A stretch of DNA of 40,021 nucleotides from Candidatus Bathyarchaeota archaeon (GTDB lineage: Archaea > Thermoproteota > Bathyarchaeia > Bathyarchaeales > DTEX01), in contig QMXE01000003.1 of the NCBI GenBank assembly GCA_003661975.1, positions 1 to 40,021 on the forward strand. The letters are read 5' to 3'. The translations under genes were made by a program, and so were the position numbers. Positions 32,015-39,317 of this stretch are shown here, in pieces. Positions within the stretch are counted from its first letter, which is position 1. Each line of letters begins with the position of its first letter. The notes below the pieces were generated by a model. It made no database searches. It was not told where the DNA came from and saw only the letters and a list, made by a program, of their open reading frames with translations.

Positions 32015-33898
32015 TTGAGGAAGGAGCTATTCTTTGATCTATCTCAAGCCAGGACGATTAGAAGGGTGAGGCAGGAGCTTGAGAGCTGGTCTCCACCGGC
32101 TGAGGGGCAGATAATAGCCCAGAAGTTCATTAAGCCAATAGTCTGTCATGCCGGATATGATGTTGATGGAATAAAGGAGGCTGTTTTGTGGGCTAACAGT
32201 GTAGATCTTTCCGGTCACTTTGAGATTATCGATGTGACTACGAATAAGCAGCCTCCCGCAATTCCATCAGTAGTTTACAAGGGAGGCTTCAAGAAGTGGG
32301 GATTCCACATTTGGGGCGGAAACAACTATAAGCTTGACTTCACAGACTTCAGGAAGGAAGGCCTCTACTGGATAGAGGTTAAGGTTCCGAAGTCCTATGA
32401 GGTCGCTGTATCCTACGTCTTCAGAATAAAGAAGGATCTATATTTGGATCTGGCCTTGAAGGCAGCCAAGTGGTTCTATTATCAGCGGTGTGGAACTGAG
32501 GTTCCCGGTTGGCATAAAGCCTGCCACACGGAGGATGCAATTATACTCGATGATGGGACAAGGCTGGATGCTACTGGAGGATGGCATGACGCTGGGGATT
32601 ATGGAAAGTGGATTGGAAGCGGAGCCTATGGAGTCTGGGCCTTGAATGTCCTCGCCGAGATCCTATTAGAGTTTGGACGTGAGAGGGAGGCTCATGAGGT
32701 TCTAGAGGAGGCCCTTTGGGAGGGCGAATACTTCAGCAAAGTATACTATAAGAAGATGGGAACTTTCCTTCAGGTATTCACGTCAACGAAGAACTTCACT
32801 CTCTCAGATGAGTTTCCGCCGCTTGAGAATGTATGTGTGTGGCTCGGCTCGCCTGAGAAGGATCCTCCAAGGGTAGTAACCCTAGAGCAGTCGTTGGATT
32901 ATTATCCTCCAAGCCACACCTTTAGGGCGGGAGTGGCAATGTCACTTGCTAAGCTTGGAAGGAACATCTCCAAGTATGATAGGCAAGTCTCAGATAGATA
33001 CATCGGCATAGCAAGGGAAGTTTATGATTACATAATGAATTCTAAGCCTTCAGAGTCCGATCTCAAGAGGTACCTCAACTTTCAATCTTCGCTATTGATG
33101 CTGAGCATTGAACTCTATAGGGCATTGGAGGATAGGGAATACTTGAGAACGGCTGAGAAATGCGTTGAGGAACTGCTGCCACTTCAGGATGAGAGGGGAT
33201 ACTTCTACATTGACAGGAACCGTTCATCCAAGTATCTGTTCTGCGATTATCATGTAATCGGCCTTTATGAGTTCGCTGATCTCGATGTGAACGCTGATCT
33301 TAAGGAAAGGGCTCTGAATGCGTATAGGCGGTGGATAGATTTTGTCGCTTCATTAACGGATCTATCGCCATTCGGTCAGGTTGGAACGTTGGATGAGAAG
33401 GGGAATCCGAGGAATCTGGGGAGGTATCCCACAAGTAAGTTCTTTGGGTCATACGCTTGGGGCTTAGCTACTGCAAGTATGCTATTTAATGAGCCGAAGT
33501 TCCTGAGGATGGCTGAGCATCAGATCCAATGGCTTCTAGGCTTCAATCCTAGGGATGTATCCCTGATGGCTGGTGTTGGTAGGGGTCCAAGCTGCTATCA
33601 TCATAGATACTGCTTCATTGAGGGGCATGAGGATGGAGTTGTGCCTGGAGGAATCCTCAATGGAATTGTCGGCGGGGATGGTGAGAGATTCGATATAGGC
33701 GATTTAAGGACGGCGAACTTCATCGTTTCAGATAGGCTGCCCGTGGATTATCCGCTGATAGACATGGATGTTTGGGGCTGGACATACGCATACTACACGA
33801 ATGAGTATTGGGTGCGCAATAATGCCAGCTTCATAATCGGCGCCGCCCAGGTGCATAGAGCCCTTAAGAGGCTTAAGTCTGAGGGGCTCTTGGACTGA
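32015..33898 (+). CDS. Glycoside hydrolase family 9 protein, cytoplasmic
   Basis: A 627-aa GH9 enzyme. An N-terminal Ig-like (CelD-N) domain, about residues 40-145 (FIKPIVCHAGYDVDGIKEAV ... WIEVKVPKSYEVAVSYVFRI), precedes the (alpha/alpha)6 barrel. The catalytic Asp pair lies in GGWHDAGDYGKW near residue 190, and the acid Glu near 600 in NEYWVRNNASFIIGAAQ. WLLGFNPRDVSLMAGVGRGP and CYHHRY are typical of the family. There is no signal peptide, so it acts inside the cell on imported oligosaccharides, like the intracellular GH9 beta-glucosidases/glucosaminidases of Vibrio rather than secreted cellulases. TTG 32015 is 4 nt after GGTGAT. GH9 is rare in archaea. Confidence 0.9.
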   Translation: MRKELFFDLSQARTIRRVRQELESWSPPAEGQIIAQKFIKPIVCHAGYDVDGIKEAVLWANSVDLSGHFEIIDVTTNKQPPAIPSVVYKGGFKKWGFHIWGGNNYKLDFTDFRKEGLYWIEVKVPKSYEVAVSYVFRIKKDLYLDLALKAAKWFYYQRCGTEVPGWHKACHTEDAIILDDGTRLDATGGWHDAGDYGKWIGSGAYGVWALNVLAEILLEFGREREAHEVLEEALWEGEYFSKVYYKKMGTFLQVFTSTKNFTLSDEFPPLENVCVWLGSPEKDPPRVVTLEQSLDYYPPSHTFRAGVAMSLAKLGRNISKYDRQVSDRYIGIAREVYDYIMNSKPSESDLKRYLNFQSSLLMLSIELYRALEDREYLRTAEKCVEELLPLQDERGYFYIDRNRSSKYLFCDYHVIGLYEFADLDVNADLKERALNAYRRWIDFVASLTDLSPFGQVGTLDEKGNPRNLGRYPTSKFFGSYAWGLATASMLFNEPKFLRMAEHQIQWLLGFNPRDVSLMAGVGRGPSCYHHRYCFIEGHEDGVVPGGILNGIVGGDGERFDIGDLRTANFIVSDRLPVDYPLIDMDVWGWTYAYYTNEYWVRNNASFIIGAAQVHRALKRLKSEGLLD

Positions 33899-33942
33899 TC
33901 GATGACTGAATTATTCACCCTTCCATTTTTGGGCTGATTTGA

Positions 33943-34329
33943 TTGAAGAAGGTGTTTATTTCTGGGCCTATACAGGGGATGGAGTCTGATCAGTCCTATA
34001 GGGAGGCTATTAGGAGTATCTGTTTGCGCTGCGGATTTGAGCCTGTTGATCCATGGCTTCGTGAGAGGATCATTTATAGAAAGGGCAAAACTGAGGTTTC
34101 ATCCTTCGATTTCATTAAGAGGGATCTTGAGGATATAGAGCGCTGCGATATTCTGGTCGCGTATATGCCCCGCTTATCAGCCGGGACATGCATGGAGCTC
34201 TTCTATGCGAAGCTTAAGGGCAAAAAGACCATTACGATCTGCAAGATTAAGGATCCAAGCCCTTGGATAATAGCTCACTCAGACGTCATCATAAGGGATA
34301 TTAGGGATCTCGAGAAGCATCTAAAATGA
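33943..34329 (+). CDS. Nucleoside 2-deoxyribosyltransferase-like protein
   Basis: A 128-aa protein with the small Rossmann-like fold of the NDT/RCL family. KKVFISGPIQGME forms the first strand and loop, FIKRDLEDIERCDILVAYM the central block, and the catalytic Glu is probably that in GTCMELFYAKLKGK. Relatives cleave or transfer the N-glycosidic bond of deoxynucleosides or deoxynucleotides. The protein is a little shorter than typical NDT. It follows GH9 by 44 nt on the same strand. The start is a TTG. Substrate is unknown. Confidence 0.78.
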   Translation: MKKVFISGPIQGMESDQSYREAIRSICLRCGFEPVDPWLRERIIYRKGKTEVSSFDFIKRDLEDIERCDILVAYMPRLSAGTCMELFYAKLKGKKTITICKIKDPSPWIIAHSDVIIRDIRDLEKHLK

Positions 34330-34432
34330 ACGCTGAGCATCCTCAATTTTAAGGCTCCCATCGGATCCATTTTTGTTGCTGCGTGGAAAAAATTGTATAT
34401 AAAGGAGTGTCATTTCTGGTTCGTCAATGCGG

Positions 34433-34458
34433 AAAAATACTCATCAGTATGCATTTTT
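34433..34458 (+). terminator. Hairpin and T5 run in the convergent intergenic region
   Basis: An AT-rich hairpin (arm 34433-34441, loop CATC, arm 34446-34457 with a 3-nt bulge) ends in T5. It lies 104 nt after the NDT-like gene and 15 nt before the end of the convergent gene. A TATA-like TATATAAA at 34396-34403 sits just upstream. I see no gene in 34330-34472. Confidence 0.4.
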
Positions 34459-34472
34459 GCTCTGTTATCATT

Positions 34473-35723
34473 TTAGTTGGAGGGTGTTATCTCGATTTTT
34501 ATCTGTCTCCTTATGTTTGTGCATATGTAGATTCTGTCCTCCTTCATCATCCAGGAGTTTGGTTTTAGTCTCTCCGTTGTTCTCTTTATTGGTGTATCGT
34601 TGATCTTTATGCGTTTTATCTCCTTCGAGGTTTTCATGCTGAATGTGAAGTTTGGACAGTTGAATGGAGAGTTGAGTCTCAGCTCGATGCTTCTTGGGCT
34701 TTCATGCAATTTGGGCTTGAAGGTCTTTGAGGCAGCGAAGTATCTGGCTATCTCGCTGCATCTCATCCATAGAACGTTATCTCCAAGATTCCTCTTTATC
34801 CTATGTATTGCCTCCTTCAAGGCTCTAAATCCAGTATTATCATCTATCCTGTGGGTGTTATGCCAGTGTGTATGAAAGATGAGGTATGCCCCATCATTGT
34901 AGAGGTCTATGAGCCTCCCGCTCTTTCCATCACTACTTATCCAAGAATCCGCGATCTTATGGATGTCCCCGTCGGCCTCCTCGACTATTTGGCGTGAAAG
35001 GTAATCCCTCGAGCAGCTCACCACGCTTACAACTGCCTCCCCAGAATCCTCGTCGAGATACATGAGCCTCGGATTCACGAATGGGACGCTCCTATTCGGC
35101 TCCACGTGGAGGAAATACCATGTTAATCCAATATTGTTGACGGTCTTTTCAGCTTCAAGCACGGCTCTCGCATATAATCCCTCAACCTCAACTCCGAAGT
35201 TGCATGGCGACGTAACTCCATTGGCTATTATTTCCGCCTCACGTAGGATCCTAAGGGCATGCGCAATATACCTCGTGAGGCTCTCGAGGCTTTGTCTCTG
35301 AGACCACTCCCACTCAGTTTCATCCATTAGCCTTCCAGTCTCAACATCCAACCTCAATTTATGGGTTAGAATCTCAGGTGTTATGTCAAAGTATACTGAG
35401 GCTTCATCCCTGATGAGCCCTAGGATCCATTGGATCTTCTCTCTCGGTATTCCCCTCAAACCCCTGCTTATGCATCCCAAGATCTCGTACTTCCCGTCCC
35501 CTCCGGGCTTGGTCAAGTATGGCACAAGGCTTATTTTTCCCCTAACACCATCCCTCCCTATGCCTATCATGTCCAGAAGGAAGTCAGACGCCCTTCTGAA
35601 CTCTAAGTCAAGTGGAATCTCCCTTTCGGTGCTTAGATACCCGAATGTCCAATCGTCTATTATAAGCGAGATTGGAGTTCTGAGCATGGGAAACTCGCTC
35701 TTAACATCAGAGATCAAAGCCAT
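34473..35723 (-). CDS. Polysaccharide deacetylase-like protein (CE4-related fold)
   Basis: A 416-aa soluble protein. PISLIIDDWTFGY near the N-terminus resembles the first strand and catalytic Asp pair of glycoside hydrolase/deacetylase barrels. A central block YARAVLEAEKTVNNIGLTWYFLHVEPN and later LIFHTHWHNTHRIDDNTGFRALKEAIHRI supply candidate metal-binding His residues, and VLWMRCSEIARYF is the segment seen after the barrel in NodB-like proteins. The C-terminal roughly 80 residues form a beta-rich add-on (SIELRLNSPFNCPNFTFSM). The ATG has GGGGAGA 6 nt upstream. Convergent with the NDT-like gene. A role on the same sugars as GH9 is plausible but inferred. Confidence 0.6.
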   Translation of the reverse strand: MALISDVKSEFPMLRTPISLIIDDWTFGYLSTEREIPLDLEFRRASDFLLDMIGIGRDGVRGKISLVPYLTKPGGDGKYEILGCISRGLRGIPREKIQWILGLIRDEASVYFDITPEILTHKLRLDVETGRLMDETEWEWSQRQSLESLTRYIAHALRILREAEIIANGVTSPCNFGVEVEGLYARAVLEAEKTVNNIGLTWYFLHVEPNRSVPFVNPRLMYLDEDSGEAVVSVVSCSRDYLSRQIVEEADGDIHKIADSWISSDGKSGRLIDLYNDGAYLIFHTHWHNTHRIDDNTGFRALKEAIHRIKRNLGDNVLWMRCSEIARYFAASKTFKPKLHESPRSIELRLNSPFNCPNFTFSMKTSKEIKRIKINDTPIKRTTERLKPNSWMMKEDRIYICTNIRRQIKIEITPSN

Positions 35724-35941
35724 TAGGAATCTCCCCTAGGCAGTCCTTGAACTCTTCTATAAGCATCCCGCATAAATAATATTATCTAAGGGGTCTGAGC
35801 AACTGGAATTATTAATTGCCTGCTCCTCAAATTCCCCCATATAATTGCTGGGCTCGCCGATTGGGCTTATCGAGCGGAATCTCTCTTTGGCGGTTAATGG
35901 GTTTGGTGATATTGTATGCGTAGGGATGATGTTTTGGGCGT

Positions 35942-36877
35942 TTATATTAGGAGTGTGATGGCGTAGGATATTAGTGCCCCGATCGCCGGCGCCAGGCACC
36001 ATCCGGCGATGATCCTCCTTATCATGCGCTTATTTATCAGGCGTATCCTCTTTGAGAGGCCTGCCCCGAAGATCCCGCCTATTAGGGCTTGAGTGATCGA
36101 TACGGGAAGCCCGAACTGCGTGAAGAGATGCACCGTCAATGCTCCACTTAGCTGCGCAACGAAGGCCGCTGTAGGGCTTAGGCCAACTATCCTCCTACCC
36201 ACAGACTCGGTTATCTCGCGGCTAAGGAAGTATATGCCGATGGCAGTTCCAGAACCAAAGAGTAGTGGAGTGAGCTGGCTTGCTCCGATGAGGGGTGCAT
36301 ACATCCCATTTAGGAGGCCTACAGTATTCGCGCCTAAAACATAAGCCACATAGAAGGATAGGAAAAGCGATATTCTACCGTAAAGGTTGCTAAGCATCAT
36401 AACATTCTTAACGGATGAGGATAGATGCATCATCAGCCTATATATGGCGATCGCTAGGAAAGCCGCAAAGAACGGATTTATCATCCAAGAAGCAAACACC
36501 GTCAGTGTAAATCTCCAGTTTATGATAGCCCCAAACCCCAATCCAGCGCCAACGGCGGAGCCGATCATACTCTCCGATAATGATAGTGGCACATGGAATA
36601 CAGTGGCTATAACCATGACAACCAAGGCGACAACTATGATTATCCATACGACACTAATATTGCTCTCAGCCAGCACTCCATGATGTATCGCCCTTGATAG
36701 CTTCGCCCCCTCAAGAATCACTCCCAAAAACACCCCTAAAACGGCGGAGCCGGCGATCACGGAGTATCTAAAGAATCTTGCGCCTACATTAGCTCCGAAG
36801 CATGCAGAGGCATTATTCGCCCCTAGGATCATGCAGATCACAAAGCCAAGAGCCAGGAGAAGTGTCTCAAAGATCAC
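35942..36877 (-). CDS. PiT-family inorganic phosphate permease
   Basis: A 311-aa transporter with about ten hydrophobic helices that carries phosphate by ion symport. The two inverted PiT signatures are visible: LGANNASACFGANVGAR near residue 18 and LPVSITQALIGGIFGAGL near 255. No large cytoplasmic loop is present, so it is a compact archaeal form. The GTG start overlaps the stop of the upstream remnant ORF (GTGA), so expression may depend on translation of that ORF. No PhoU or regulator lies next to it. The 218 bp downstream (35724-35941) hold the deacetylase-like gene's promoter (a TATA-like TTATAG near 35757-35762) and nothing else I recognise. Confidence 0.92.
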   Translation of the reverse strand: MIFETLLLALGFVICMILGANNASACFGANVGARFFRYSVIAGSAVLGVFLGVILEGAKLSRAIHHGVLAESNISVVWIIIVVALVVMVIATVFHVPLSLSESMIGSAVGAGLGFGAIINWRFTLTVFASWMINPFFAAFLAIAIYRLMMHLSSSVKNVMMLSNLYGRISLFLSFYVAYVLGANTVGLLNGMYAPLIGASQLTPLLFGSGTAIGIYFLSREITESVGRRIVGLSPTAAFVAQLSGALTVHLFTQFGLPVSITQALIGGIFGAGLSKRIRLINKRMIRRIIAGWCLAPAIGALISYAITLLI

Positions 36878-37086
36878 TTAACTTCCCTTCCGTCAATAAA
36901 GACTACATCAACATCCTCATTCCTCAAGAGAAGATCCCGATCATAATAATATCTCGGGGCGCCATACTTCTCAGCGAGGCTCCTATCCTTGTCGATGCTG
37001 TGGCTCATAACGGCCACAAGCCTCGAGTTCCCAGCCTCTACTATCGCAAGGGTCTTCTTACTTACTATTGAGCCGCACCCAATCAT
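36874..37086 (-). pseudogene. Remnant of a Gfo/Idh/MocA-type dehydrogenase N-terminus
   Basis: A 70-aa frame that reads as the first part of a Gfo/Idh/MocA Rossmann domain: IGCGSIVSKKTLAIVEAGNS, then LVAVMSHSIDKDRSLAEKYGAPRYYYDRDLLLRNEDVDVVFI, where a normal member continues with ATP or ATPN and about 250 more residues. Here it ends abruptly with DGREVK and a TGA that overlaps the PiT start. The very first strand is also short. ATG 37086 lies 4 nt after GGTGG, so it could still be translated, perhaps only to couple into the permease gene. It is probably the product of a deletion. Confidence 0.65.
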
Positions 37087-37163
37087 CAAACCACCAAAAC
37101 TACTAAATCGGCCATAAAAGAAAAGATTTTTCGCGTGGGAGCATGCTCCTCAAACGAAAAGGC

Positions 37164-37197
37164 AGAGCATCCCTCTTGATCAATAATTTTATGCTCT
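37164..37197 (+). promoter_or_regulatory. Inverted repeat around the putative TATA box of the GNAT gene
   Basis: AGAGCAT (37164-37170) and ATGCTCT (37191-37197) flank an AT-rich segment (CAATAATTTT) that could serve as the TATA box. A second palindrome, GGAGCATGCTCC, lies at 37138-37149. The same GAGCAT/ATGCTC half-sites surround the TATA box of the PUA-NAC operon at 7925-7942. Confidence 0.35.
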
Positions 37198-37230
37198 CAA
37201 TAGCCTAAATCCCCTTTTGACGTGAGGTTC

Positions 37231-38379
37231 ATGTTGGAGGGTCCTAGGGCAGCTAAACCCGAAGAGCTGGACGATATAGTCCATCTGGTAAACTCGGTCT
37301 TCATGCTAAGACATAATCTGCCCCCGCTGATGAGGAACAGATTTCCACATATCTTCAACGAAGAAAACCTTGAGAATCTCAGGGTGATCGTATGCGACGG
37401 GAAGCCCGTCTCCCACGTTGATATATGGGAGGGTCATCTACTCATCTGCGGTTGCTGGTTTAGGGTTGGAATGCTGGGAAGCGTCTGCACACATCCAGAC
37501 TACAGGAATAGAGGATACGCCTCAGCCCTAGTTAAGGATGCACTCTCAAAGATGCGGAGGGACAATGTCGACTTCATCCTCATTTCGGGCTCAAGAGGCC
37601 TATACAAGAGGCTTGGATGCGTAGAGGCTGGCAGAATCTACAGATACAATCTAAGGCGCGAAGAACTAAACTTAGACCCGAAAGACATAGACCTAATAGG
37701 CTACGATGAGAGCCTACTAAAGGATCTTATCAGAATCTACCATCTGGAACCCGTCAGATACAAGCGCAGCCTAGAAGATTTCAGCCTCCTAGCAGGACGC
37801 GAAATATCGGTGGGGCACGTTAAGATAAAGACTTACCTTGTCATGGCCGATGGTGAGCCGATAGCATACGTGGCTGTCAAGTCGATAAGGGATCCAAGCA
37901 CACTTGAGATATACGAGTATGCAGGATCCAGAAATGCAATTCTACATGCGCTAAGCGTCCTCTATGAGATATTAGATGTAAACGTGATTAGGCTGGCTGT
38001 TCCACATCAGGACATAAATATGCTGCATCTCCTGGAGAGAATAGGCTTGGAAAGGCCGCCCTCAACAGCCCAGGCGGTATTCTCAATCATAAACCCACAA
38101 AGCTTCCTCAGAAAGGTCAAGCCATACCTAGAGGAGAGGATCGGAAAAGAGAGATCAGAAGAACTAATCTCAAGCCTAACAGACGGAAGGATAAGACTAT
38201 ACCTAAACGGCGAGGAGGTGAACCCTCAGGATTCAAGAGCCCTCACACTCCTATTCTTCGGATCGCCGGAAAAACTGAGAGGGCCACCTCAGCCAGAAGT
38301 TGGGATGAAGCCGCATCCAGAATTCATATCGGATGCTCTACCGCTGCCGACGCCAATGCATGGGCTGAATTACATCTGA
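37231..38379 (+). CDS. GNAT-family N-acetyltransferase with C-terminal extension (Eis-like)
   Basis: A 382-aa protein. The N-terminal GNAT domain has the acetyl-CoA loop in LGSVCTHPDYRNRGYASALVKDAL and a following ISGSRGLYKRLGCVEAGR strand. A second, degenerate GNAT-like half (YLVMADGEPIAYVAVKS ... HALSVLYEILDVNVIRLAVPHQD) and a C-terminal segment similar to SCP2-type lipid-binding domains (LTDGRIRLYLNGEEV) give the three-part layout of Eis-like acetyltransferases. The substrate could be an amine on a protein or small molecule. ATG 37231 is 5 nt after GTGA; GTG 37222 is part of that box. Confidence 0.82.
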   Translation: MLEGPRAAKPEELDDIVHLVNSVFMLRHNLPPLMRNRFPHIFNEENLENLRVIVCDGKPVSHVDIWEGHLLICGCWFRVGMLGSVCTHPDYRNRGYASALVKDALSKMRRDNVDFILISGSRGLYKRLGCVEAGRIYRYNLRREELNLDPKDIDLIGYDESLLKDLIRIYHLEPVRYKRSLEDFSLLAGREISVGHVKIKTYLVMADGEPIAYVAVKSIRDPSTLEIYEYAGSRNAILHALSVLYEILDVNVIRLAVPHQDINMLHLLERIGLERPPSTAQAVFSIINPQSFLRKVKPYLEERIGKERSEELISSLTDGRIRLYLNGEEVNPQDSRALTLLFFGSPEKLRGPPQPEVGMKPHPEFISDALPLPTPMHGLNYI

Positions 38380-38426
38380 AGATAATCGACCCTCCAGTTT
38401 GGTAGCACTGCAACCAGCGGCTATTC

Positions 38427-39317
38427 TCAAGTTCTCAAAGAGAGCTGCACCAGTATCCTCTTTGCCCTCCTAATATTATCTATCTTCATTCTGCAGTCTG
38501 GGCATACTTCAGCGGCTCTCCTCAATTCACCGACTAGCTCATCCCTTATATCGGCTCCCTCAACTACCTTCTTTATCGCCCAATCAACCTGTCTTTGGGG
38601 CGCATAGTATGATCCGCATACGCGGCACCTAAGCATCTTAACTTCATTCTCGACGTATGCGTCCTCCCGATCCACAGTTGATAGGTGATATTCCTCTGTA
38701 AGCCTTATAGCCTCTGTTGGACATTCATCTTGGCAGAAGGCGCAGAAGGTGCATCTTCCATAGTTGACTCTTATTATTCGCTTTCCATCCTTATCATGCA
38801 CCTCTATGGCCTCGGAGCTGCATATCTGAGCGCATGCACCGCATCCAATACACTTTTCCCCGTCAAACTCATGCTTCCCCCTGAAACCCTCAGGCGTATA
38901 CCAATAATCCTCCCTCTCCTCCAATTCTATGCCTAAAATCTTCGCTATGGCCGAGATTATGGCCTGAGGCCTAGGCGGGCATCCGGGAATATATAGGTTC
39001 ACTGGAACTATTTGGTCGGGTGGGCCTACCATTGGGTAGCCGTCGCTGAATATCCCCTTAGTGACAGCGCAGTTTCCAACTGCAATAACGATCCTAGGCG
39101 GCCTAAGCCTTTCATAGGCATTTTTTAGCTCCTTTAATCCCTTAACATTTATTCCCCCAGTTATTGCGAGGACATTTGCCTCTTCAGGTGTTGATACTAT
39201 CTCCACTCCAAGAGCCTCAAGCCTATATCTTGGAACGAGACACTCGAGTATCTGCACGTCGCAGCCGTTACAGCCAGCGGACATGAACCTGTAAATTGAG
39301 ATCTTCCCCTCACCCAT
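38427..39317 (-). CDS. Group 4 [NiFe]-hydrogenase small subunit fused to a 2[4Fe-4S] ferredoxin subunit
   Basis: Two subunits in one 296-aa chain. Residues 1-140 are the NuoB/HycG/MbhJ-like small subunit with the four cluster ligands: CNGC near 16-19, GNCAVTKG and IPGCPPRP. From about 150 a NuoI/HycF-like polyferredoxin follows: CIGCGACAQICSSEAI and CTFCAFCQDECPTEAI, two [4Fe-4S] sites. The tail has CRVCGSYYAPQRQVDWAI and VCPDCR, the extra Cys pairs seen in HycF/HyfH-type proteins. Electrons would pass from soluble ferredoxin through this chain to the Ni site. The ATG directly follows the large-subunit stop, with GGAGTTGA upstream. Confidence 0.9.
   Translation of the reverse strand: MGEGKISIYRFMSAGCNGCDVQILECLVPRYRLEALGVEIVSTPEEANVLAITGGINVKGLKELKNAYERLRPPRIVIAVGNCAVTKGIFSDGYPMVGPPDQIVPVNLYIPGCPPRPQAIISAIAKILGIELEEREDYWYTPEGFRGKHEFDGEKCIGCGACAQICSSEAIEVHDKDGKRIIRVNYGRCTFCAFCQDECPTEAIRLTEEYHLSTVDREDAYVENEVKMLRCRVCGSYYAPQRQVDWAIKKVVEGADIRDELVGELRRAAEVCPDCRMKIDNIRRAKRILVQLSLRT

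Noticed and set aside
34383-34568. 61-codon plus-strand frame after the NDT-like gene with a TATA box in front
   Set aside because: It runs into the convergent deacetylase-like gene, has no SD and no recognisable product; the TATA-like box falls inside the frame.
35724-35941. 81-codon minus-strand frame between PiT and the deacetylase-like gene
   Set aside because: The sequence is of low complexity, unlike any family, and overlaps the end of PiT; I see only the promoter of the next gene.
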